Virus record (IMG/VR): IMGVR_UViG_3300025647_000306
Coordinates: 1-22,595 of that record
Reading direction: 5' to 3' (one strand)
DNA from: a virus
DNA length: 22,595 nt
Shown here: in pieces, positions 17,852-22,595 of the stretch
Position numbering within the stretch: position 1 is the stretch's first letter
Layout of the letters: each line of letters opens with the position of its first letter
The notes under the pieces: generated by a model
What the model was told of the DNA's origin: nothing
Database searches by the model: none
Seen by the model: the letters and a program-made list of their open reading frames with translations, nothing else
Position numbers and translations under genes: made by a program

Positions 17852-18148
17852 ATGAGTGACTATCTAGATCATGAAATTACAACTGTAGGAGTAGAAAGGC
17901 AACTGGTCGAACTAAACAAAACGATCGTTGCTTTGCGTGGACAAATTGCAGAACTTGAAAACGAATTGAGCGCAAGAGATAAAATTCCTGTGCCAAGAAG
18001 TGTTGTGCAACAAATTATGGAAATGGAAGCAATAATTCGCAGGCAACATGCTGATCTAGAATACTATAAGAAGTATGTGCCAGTTCAAGTTATTATAAAT
18101 AAAGAAAACAAAGAAAAGCCCACGAGAAAAGGTGGGATTCCAAGATAA
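17852..18148 (+). CDS. Small helical coiled-coil protein
   Basis: 98 residues, ATG two bases after the previous stop. Residues 13-42 (GVERQLVELNKTIVALRGQI, then AELENELSA) show heptad spacing of Leu/Ile/Val, and a second helix spans VQQIMEMEAIIRRQHADLEY. The tail is basic (NKENKEKPTRKGGIPR). No family recognised. Its short length, coiled coil and position between fibre genes fit a fibre-assembly chaperone or trimerisation partner, but the sequence does not prove this. The late-promoter octamer at 18094 lies inside its 3' coding end. Confidence 0.8.
   Translation: MSDYLDHEITTVGVERQLVELNKTIVALRGQIAELENELSARDKIPVPRSVVQQIMEMEAIIRRQHADLEYYKKYVPVQVIINKENKEKPTRKGGIPR
18094..18101 (+). promoter_or_regulatory. 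T4-type late promoter TATAAATA inside 3' coding end
   Basis: Exact late octamer on the coding strand, 67 bases before the ATG at 18168. A start near 18108 would give a leader of about 60 bases carrying the AAGGAG site, so it could transcribe the 18168 fibre gene independently of the upstream operon. It overlaps codons of the coiled-coil gene. Confidence 0.55.
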
Positions 18149-18153
18149 TAATT

Positions 18154-18159
18154 AAGGAG
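18154..18159 (+). promoter_or_regulatory. Strong ribosome binding site AAGGAG
   Basis: AAGGAG eight bases before ATG 18168, the best Shine-Dalgarno site on the plus strand of this window. It fixes the start of the fibre-like gene and suggests high translation. Confidence 0.8.
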
Positions 18160-18167
18160 CGTCCGAA

Positions 18168-19331
18168 ATGGCATCTATCATTAAACTAAAGCGCAGTTCT
18201 ACCGCTAGTGCTGTTCCTGGAAGTCTTGAAGTTGGCGAAATTGCGGTCAACCTATTTGACAGAAAGCTGTATGTAGGTAACAGTTCTGGTGTAACTGCAA
18301 TTGGTGGTGAAGATTTCCGTCTTACCACACAGACTGCTGGCGAAGGCGCATACCTCAAGCTGAATGGCGACAGCGTACTTTCGACCAATACCGTTCTGGT
18401 TCGTGGTGGTACTGGCGTTTCTGTTGCTCTTGACGGCAATGGTTCAATTTCCGTCACCTCTACTCTCGGTGGCGACATTGCTGATCGTTTGCAAGTTGCT
18501 AATGCTGCTGCAACCTATCAAACAATCGCAATTGAACGAGCAGCACTTGCTAATACAAATAGCAGAATTGATCTTGTTAATAGCAATCTTACAGGAACAA
18601 ATACTGCAATTCGTGCACTGGTTTCGGATAGACTTCAAGTTGCTAATGCTGCTGCAACCTATGCAACTATCAGCACTGTAAACAGTAACCTTGCAAACAC
18701 TAATGCTCGTATTGCTGCAGCAGAAACAAATATTTCACAGAAACTTGGTGCAACCGCTAGTGTTACTCTTACAGGTGATGTTACTGGTACTGCTTCCTTC
18801 TCAGGAAACAGCGTATCAATCTCAACCACTTACAACAACGATGTTGTTCTTGGCACCGACACTTCTGGTAACTATGTTGCTGGCATTTCTGGTACAACAA
18901 ACGAAATCACTGTATCTGGTTCTGGTTCTGAGAGTGCTACAGTAACCATCGGTCTGCCAGACAATGTAACTGTTGGAAACAACCTGACTGTTTCTGGTAA
19001 CACTGCTGTTGCTGGTAACATGACCATCGATGGTAATCTGACCGTTGAAGGTGGCGTAACTTATATCTCTTCATCGACTGTAAATGTTGATGATACCATG
19101 CTCAAACTCTCTGCGAACAACGCAGCAGATACTGTTGACCATGGTGTGTACGCTAAGTATGTTGAATCTGCAACTACCAAGTATGCTGGTTACTTCCGTG
19201 ACTCATCAGACTCTAGTGTCTTCAAATTCTATAAGGGTCTTCAGGATGAACCAACCACTACTGTAAACACAGGTGGCACTGGTTATGCACTGGCACAAGT
19301 TGATGCCGTCATCGATGGAGGGCAGTACTAG
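18168..19331 (+). CDS. Fibre-like structural protein with shared anchor
   Basis: 387 residues. Residues 1-46 (SIIKLKRSSTASAVPGSLEV, then GEIAVNLFDRKLYVGNSSG) form an anchor-like motif shared with the 17451 and 20043 products. Two LQVANAAATY units 48 residues apart (at 108 and 156) are separated by a polar helix-like stretch with ALANTN and TNTAIRALV. Next come [16 protein letters not shown], repeated SGN/DGNLTV strands, and a C-terminal module (about 293-387: STVNVDDTMLKLSANN, then YAGYFRDSSD and FKFYKGLQDEPTTTV) common in marine T4-like fibre proteins. No S74 or collagen domain. It probably forms a short fibre or fibre segment. The TAG at 19329-19331 overlaps by four bases the stop of the convergent minus-strand gene. 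Confidence 0.87.
   Translation: MASIIKLKRSSTASAVPGSLEVGEIAVNLFDRKLYVGNSSGVTAIGGEDFRLTTQTAGEGAYLKLNGDSVLSTNTVLVRGGTGVSVALDGNGSISVTSTLGGDIADRLQVANAAATYQTIAIERAALANTNSRIDLVNSNLTGTNTAIRALVSDRLQVANAAATYATISTVNSNLANTNARIAAAETNISQKLGATASVTLTGDVTGTASFSGNSVSISTTYNNDVVLGTDTSGNYVAGISGTTNEITVSGSGSESATVTIGLPDNVTVGNNLTVSGNTAVAGNMTIDGNLTVEGGVTYISSSTVNVDDTMLKLSANNAADTVDHGVYAKYVESATTKYAGYFRDSSDSSVFKFYKGLQDEPTTTVNTGGTGYALAQVDAVIDGGQY
18492..18662 (+). repeat. 27-bp direct repeat encoding QVANAAATY
   Basis: The identical 27 bases occur at 18492-18518 and 18636-18662, 144 bases (48 codons) apart in the same frame. Related LQVANA or IQVANA codons recur three times in the second collagen fibre (Gln43, Gln62, Gln75). 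Confidence 0.85.
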
Positions 19332-19861
19332 GAATTGTTTCTAGAGGGAGATTTAAATCTCCCTCTAGAATAACCTTCTGGTATGTTATCAGGATAGACT
19401 TGTCTATTCTTCTTTCCATTATTTACCCAAACTCTACCTTTTATTGCATCAGATTTCTTCTTTTTACACTCTTCGGTCAGCGGAATTCCTTTGTTCCATG
19501 CTGGCTGACCCTTAGAAGATTCGGACATTTTTCTTCTCGCTTCTTTTGTGTGCTTCTTTCCTTTTCTCGGAGAAGGCAATCCTTTATGTGATTCGGATAA
19601 AACTTTTATTTGATCCGCAGTATAACACCCACTAACTCCTTTGTTCCATGGAACATTCCCTGGCTTAAATTCTGTTTTTGGTGAATGTCTTAGACCTTTG
19701 ATTCCCTTATTCCATGCAGGTAATTTTTCGATCTCTGTTTTAGATTTTATATGAGAAATTTGTTCTTGTAAGTATTGATCAGAAAGATATTTTGTTTTGA
19801 TCATGTCTATTTGCAAAATTCTTGACATTGATTTCGCAAAATTGTATGTATAAATAATCAT
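19328..19861 (-). CDS. Orphan NUMOD3-type homing-endonuclease-associated protein
   Basis: 177 residues from ATG at 19861-19859, chosen because AGGAG lies seven bases upstream; the longer TTG-initiated frame to 19918 would start at or before the likely transcript start. The protein is basic and repetitive: LPAWNKGIKG, GNVPWNKGVSG and GQPAWNKGIPL are three W-N-K-G units, with SESHKGLPSPRKGKKHTKEA and RRKMSESSKG between the second and third. These are NUMOD3-type DNA-binding modules of phage GIY-YIG and HNH homing endonucleases. The C-terminal WVNNGKKNRQVYPDNIPEGY is also typical. The first ~45 residues show no GIY-YIG, HNH or LAGLIDADG catalytic motif, so it looks like a DNA-binding remnant or a nuclease that lost its N-terminal domain. 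It is the only gene on this strand and lies between two fibre genes, as mobile homing genes often do. Cutting activity is doubtful. Confidence 0.8.
   Translation of the reverse strand: MIIYTYNFAKSMSRILQIDMIKTKYLSDQYLQEQISHIKSKTEIEKLPAWNKGIKGLRHSPKTEFKPGNVPWNKGVSGCYTADQIKVLSESHKGLPSPRKGKKHTKEARRKMSESSKGQPAWNKGIPLTEECKKKKSDAIKGRVWVNNGKKNRQVYPDNIPEGYSRGRFKSPSRNNS
19339..19370. repeat. 32-bp perfect palindrome at convergent gene ends
   Basis: A perfect inverted repeat with no unpaired centre, containing TCTAGAGGGAGATTT on one arm and its complement on the other. It begins eight bases after the fibre stop at 19331 and lies inside the last codons of the minus-strand gene, encoding SRGRFKSPSR. As RNA it would form a strong hairpin at the 3' end of both convergent transcripts. 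Neither side has a U-run, so it is not a canonical intrinsic terminator; an mRNA 3'-end stabiliser or a site bound by a symmetric protein is possible. Confidence 0.9.
19849..19856 (+). promoter_or_regulatory. TATAAATA on strand opposite NUMOD gene start
   Basis: Exact late octamer on the plus strand, overlapping codons 2-5 of the minus-strand gene. A transcript from about 19862 would run antisense to that gene's leader and ribosome site and meet the terminator at 19966-20001. It may be fortuitous, because the codons for IIYTY generate it. Confidence 0.35.
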
Positions 19862-19868
19862 GCTGATG

Positions 19869-19873
19869 CTCCT
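19869..19873 (-). promoter_or_regulatory. Ribosome binding site AGGAG of NUMOD gene
   Basis: AGGAG on the minus strand, seven bases before ATG 19861. It decides the start of the NUMOD3-type gene in favour of Met at codon 20 of the longer open frame. Confidence 0.75.
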
Positions 19874-19919
19874 GTTTAGCGTTAGAGTGTATGAGGACGG
19901 CAATCCTGCGATACACAAT

Positions 19920-19927
19920 TATTTATA
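19920..19927 (-). promoter_or_regulatory. Late promoter TATAAATA for NUMOD gene
   Basis: Exact late octamer on the minus strand (TATTTATA as printed). Initiation would fall near 19913, giving a leader of about 50 bases that includes the AGGAG site and ATG 19861. It supports expression of the minus-strand gene in the late period and argues against the longer TTG start. Confidence 0.6.
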
Positions 19928-19941
19928 AAGTTCGTATTTTG

Positions 19942-19949
19942 TATAAATA
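19942..19949 (+). promoter_or_regulatory. Late promoter TATAAATA facing 20043 gene
   Basis: Exact late octamer on the plus strand, 14 bases from the divergent minus-strand octamer. Initiation near 19956 would place the UUCG hairpin at the very 5' end of the transcript and ATG 20043 about 87 bases downstream. No other octamer is seen between the hairpin and 20043. Confidence 0.6.
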
Positions 19950-19965
19950 AGACAAAGAAGTAGCG

Positions 19966-20001
19966 AAAGGGGAGTTGCTTCGGCACTCCCCTTTTTGTTT
20001 T
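19966..20001 (+). terminator. UUCG-tetraloop intrinsic terminator
   Basis: The outer stem AAAGGGGAG (19966-19974) pairs with CTCCCCTTT (19986-19994). After a bulged T, an inner TGC/GCA stem is closed by a C(TTCG)G tetraloop (loop 19979-19982). The tract TTTTTGTTTT follows. This is a textbook rho-independent terminator on the plus strand. C(UUCG)G loops are a known feature of T4 hairpins. It could end plus-strand transcription from the 18168 operon or attenuate the promoter at 19942. Confidence 0.88.
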
Positions 20002-20042
20002 ACGAATGCTTACATAAGCACTGAACAACAAGGGTCATAGAT

Positions 20043-20450
20043 ATGGCGTCGGTCGTAAAGATCAAGCGTTCCTCAGTTGCGGGGAAGGCTCCTACAACTG
20101 GTGATATTCAATCAGGCGAACTTGCCCTCAATATCAACGATGGCAAACTCTTTTCGACTGACGGCATCCGAGTCTTTGAAGTCGGTGCAAATCTTCACTC
20201 TCTTTCTGTTGGTACTGGGGGATTGACTCTCGGTAATAATGCATTCAGCCTTCCAACTTCAGATGGTCAAGCAGGATATGTTCTCAAGACAGACGGAAAC
20301 GGTAATGTCAGCTGGGGATCAACTGCAGCTGGTGCAGGCACATTTCCTTTTTTTAAGTCCGATGGTTCTTCAGATGGCATCGCTGTGTCTGGCGGAACAT
20401 TCCCATTCTATAATAAAGACGGCAACTTAGATACAATTGCAGTAGCGTAA
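20043..20450 (+). CDS. Short fibre-adaptor-like protein
   Basis: 135 residues; AAGGG lies eight bases before ATG 20043. The N terminus (SVVKIKRSSVAGKAPTTGDI, then QSGELALNINDGKLFSTDG) closely parallels the first 46 residues of the 18168 product, so both probably dock to the same partner. The middle (LPTSDGQAGYVLKTDGNGNV, then SWGS) is a common fibre segment. The C terminus holds two 18-residue repeats, GTFPFFKSDGSSDGIAVS and GTFPFYNKDGNLDTIAVA. It ends abruptly after the second, with no tip, S74 or collagen domain. It is likely a short virion adaptor, or the head of a fibre completed by the next gene, which starts 10 bases later. Confidence 0.85.
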   Translation: MASVVKIKRSSVAGKAPTTGDIQSGELALNINDGKLFSTDGIRVFEVGANLHSLSVGTGGLTLGNNAFSLPTSDGQAGYVLKTDGNGNVSWGSTAAGAGTFPFFKSDGSSDGIAVSGGTFPFYNKDGNLDTIAVA

Positions 20451-20459
20451 GGATAAACA

Positions 20460-22595
20460 ATGGCAAATACAGTAGTCATCCCAGTCAAGGCGATCTATAC
20501 AGGCAGTGATGTTACGGCACTTGGTGAATTCCGTCCAGGTGATAAGATCGATTCACTCTATGTGAGCGGTAATACACAATATCTGCAAGTTGCTAATGCT
20601 GTTTCTAATTTCGCAACAATCACATATGTTGATGACCGTATTCAAGTTGCCAACGCAACACTGCTGATCAATGATCGCTTACAAGTTGCTAATGCAACTT
20701 CTTTGCTTGCAACTAAACTTTCTTCTGTTGCCAGCATTACTCTTGCTGGTGATGCTACTGGCTCCGCTTCATTCAGTGGCGATGCGATGACGCTAACCGT
20801 TGCTGTTGCAGATGATAGTCATAATCATGACAGCCGTTATTATACAGAGGGTGAAATCGACGATCTTCTTGACACGAAGGCATCAAACTCTGTGTTTCAA
20901 TCTGCATTGGCTAACACAAACGCATACATTGCATCAGTAAGTGCAACCGAACGCTCTGCTTTAGCTAACACAAACGCAAGAATTGCTTCTGTTGAGTCTG
21001 ATGTTAGCACTAATGCTGTCACTGAACTCTCACACCTTGCCAATACCAATGCATATATCGCAACAAAGCTGAACTCATCTACTTTCAATAGTGCTTTGGC
21101 TAACACCAATGCATATATTGGTAGTGTTTCTGCTACAGAAAGATCAGCTCTTGCGAACACAAATGCTTATATTGCAGATGTAGATGCTTCTAGAGCATCA
21201 AACCTCGCTAACACAAATGCTTATATTGCTTCAGTAAGTGCAACTGAAAGATCTTCTCTGGCTAATACAAACGCATACATTGCCGCACAAGCTGGCAGGA
21301 TTGATCTTGTTAACACCAATTTAACTTCCACAAATACTGCAATTCGTGCATTGATTAGTTCTAATGACAGTGACATCAGTAATTTGCAGACCGTAGATGG
21401 CAACTTGTGGAGCGCAATCACATCAACCAATACAGCGATTAGAGCACTAACAACTGCCAATGCAAACGAAATTGGAGATGTTTGGTCTGGACTGATCGCC
21501 ACAAATACTGCGATTCGTTCATTGATATCATCCAATGACGCAGACATCTCAAATCTTCAATCTGAAGATACTGCGCTTTGGTCTGCGATCGCATCAACAA
21601 ATACTGCTGTTCGTGCTTATACAGACGCAGCAGTCTCAAATCTTGTTGATTCAGCTCCAGCAACTCTAGACACTCTGAATGAACTTGCTGCCGCTCTTGG
21701 CGACAATCCAAACTTCGCAACAACTCTGACTACAAACCTTGGTCAGCGTCTTGGTGCTTCAGCTTCAATCACTTTGACTGGAGATGTAACAGGGTCTGGG
21801 TCATTTAGTGCTAATGCCGTTTCTATCACAACTACTGTTGCTGATGACAGCCACAACCATATTATTTCAAATGTAGATGGCTTACAAACGGCGTTGGATG
21901 CTAAAGCTGATGATGCTACTACTATTACTGCTGGTACTGGTCTGAGTGGTGGCGGATCTCTTGCATCATCTAGAACAATTAATCTAGATGCAAATGATTT
22001 GACTGCATGCACATCTATTCTTTCCACAGATACAATCATTGTATATGATGCTTCTGTTGGGGCAACAGTTAAGGCAACAATTGCTGATGCTGCTCTTGTT
22101 GGACCAACTGGTGCTAAGGGGCAGAAAGGCGAAGTGGGAGCCAAGGGTGACACTGGTGCTAAGGGGCAGAAAGGCGAAGTGGGAGCCAAGGGTGACACTG
22201 GTGCTAAAGGTCAAAAGGGTACGACAGGTGCTACTGGACCGACTGGTCCAACTGGTCCAGCAGGTGCTAAGGGTCAAAAGGGCGAAGTGGGAGCCACTGG
22301 ACCGACTGGTCCAACTGGTCCTGCAGGTGCTAAGGGTCAAAAGGGCGAAGTGGGAGCCACTGGTCCAACAGGTGCTAAGGGTCAAAAGGGCGAAGTGGGA
22401 GCCACTGGTCCAACAGGTGCTACTGGTCCTGCAGGTGCTAAGGGTCAGAAGGGTGCAACTGGCGCAACTGGTCCTGCAGGTGCTAAGGGTACAACAGGTT
22501 CCACTGGTCCAACTGGTCCTGCAGGTGCTAAGGGTCAGAAGGGTGCAACTGGCGCTACTGGTCCAGCAGGTGCTAAGGGTGCAACAGGTTCCACT
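20460..22595 (+). CDS. Second collagen-like tail fibre, 3' truncated by window
   Basis: 712 codons are visible with no stop before the window edge; AAGGA six bases upstream fixes ATG 20460. Residues 1-80 contain the [19 protein letters not shown] start and three [LI]QVANA units (Gln43, 62, 75). [16 protein letters not shown] and [20 protein letters not shown] follow. About residues 150-280 carry seven LANTNA[YR]I repeats, likely a helical or coiled stalk. [20 protein letters not shown] parallels the 18168 product. [20 protein letters not shown] (about 400-420) is a hallmark of phage tail-fibre proteins. From residue 548 to the edge there are 55 unbroken Gly-X-Y triplets. By analogy with the 13785 fibre, a tip and perhaps an S74 domain should lie beyond the window. 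Role: host-binding fibre. Confidence 0.9.
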   Translation, partial: MANTVVIPVKAIYTGSDVTALGEFRPGDKIDSLYVSGNTQYLQVANAVSNFATITYVDDRIQVANATLLINDRLQVANATSLLATKLSSVASITLAGDATGSASFSGDAMTLTVAVADDSHNHDSRYYTEGEIDDLLDTKASNSVFQSALANTNAYIASVSATERSALANTNARIASVESDVSTNAVTELSHLANTNAYIATKLNSSTFNSALANTNAYIGSVSATERSALANTNAYIADVDASRASNLANTNAYIASVSATERSSLANTNAYIAAQAGRIDLVNTNLTSTNTAIRALISSNDSDISNLQTVDGNLWSAITSTNTAIRALTTANANEIGDVWSGLIATNTAIRSLISSNDADISNLQSEDTALWSAIASTNTAVRAYTDAAVSNLVDSAPATLDTLNELAAALGDNPNFATTLTTNLGQRLGASASITLTGDVTGSGSFSANAVSITTTVADDSHNHIISNVDGLQTALDAKADDATTITAGTGLSGGGSLASSRTINLDANDLTACTSILSTDTIIVYDASVGATVKATIADAALVGPTGAKGQKGEVGAKGDTGAKGQKGEVGAKGDTGAKGQKGTTGATGPTGPTGPAGAKGQKGEVGATGPTGPTGPAGAKGQKGEVGATGPTGAKGQKGEVGATGPTGATGPAGAKGQKGATGATGPAGAKGTTGSTGPTGPAGAKGQKGATGATGPAGAKGATGST
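20908..21290 (+). repeat. Seven LANTNA[YR]I protein repeats
   Basis: Seven in-frame copies of LANTNAYI or LANTNARI, most separated by short SVSATER-like linkers, in the second collagen fibre. Two related copies ([18 protein letters not shown]) lie in the 18168 product. They probably form a regular helical or trimeric stalk. Confidence 0.8.
22101..22595 (+). repeat. Collagen-like Gly-X-Y repeat, 55+ triplets
   Basis: Fifty-five consecutive Gly-X-Y triplets to the window edge, built from [18 protein letters not shown] and GDT. DNA repeats are embedded: two identical 45-bp units in tandem (22110-22154, 22155-22199), and an identical 38-bp block at 22263, 22326 and 22371. The start [15 protein letters not shown] is the same as in the 13785 fibre. 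Confidence 0.95.

Noticed and set aside
19862-19918. N-terminal extension of the NUMOD3 gene from a TTG start
   Set aside because: The extension has no ribosome site and begins at or before the probable transcript start from the promoter at 19920-19927. AGGAG and ATG 19861 are much better.
22101-22595. CRISPR-like spaced repeats
   Set aside because: The repeats are in-frame Gly-X-Y codons of a fibre gene with no unique spacers or cas genes.

Overview
This window looks like part of the late (virion) gene block of a T4-like contractile-tailed phage, most likely marine. The evidence is: an ordered baseplate-wedge operon with recognisable gp25, gp6 and gp8 relatives; a giant DUF4815-type tail protein; exact copies of the T4 late-promoter octamer TATAAATA; tightly packed genes joined by TAATG stop/start overlaps; and tail-fibre modules typical of marine T4-like myoviruses (cyanophage and pelagiphage relatives). 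The host cannot be read from the sequence. Base composition is moderately AT-rich by eye. I saw no tRNA, CRISPR array, insertion sequence, integrase or metabolic gene. Layout, left to right: (1) 1-641 is the 3' end of a gene of unknown function whose product carries two tandem Cys-pair repeats. (2) 643-650 is a late promoter, followed by a 57-residue gene resembling the short histone-H1/Hc1-like motif (735-908). (3) 916-7689 holds gp25, gp6, a large protein at the gp7 position and an enlarged gp8, nearly all joined by one-base overlaps. (4) 7699-13569 encodes a 1956-residue DUF4815-family tail/baseplate protein. A 70-residue coiled-coil protein follows. (5) 13785-16859 encodes a 1024-residue fibre with an unbroken 47-triplet collagen region and a C-terminal S74 self-cleaving chaperone. 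(6) 16877-18148 holds four small genes: three beta-rich tail-type proteins and one coiled coil. (7) 18168-19331 encodes a fibre-like protein. (8) 19328-19861 is the only minus-strand gene, an orphan NUMOD3-type (homing-endonuclease-associated) protein without a visible nuclease domain. It is bracketed by a 32-bp perfect palindrome and by a compact regulatory patch with divergent late promoters and a UUCG hairpin terminator. (9) 20043-20450 encodes a short adaptor protein, and 20460 to the window edge encodes a second collagen-containing fibre that runs off the end. How the genes work together: genes 25, 6, the gp7-position gene and 8 should build baseplate wedges. The DUF4815 giant probably extends the wedge periphery. 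The downstream cluster supplies fibres that bind the host, several sharing the same N-terminal anchor-like motif and repeat modules. The most unusual stretch is 19328-20042, where a putative mobile-element remnant, overlapping late promoters and a strong terminator separate two fibre genes that share paralogous modules.
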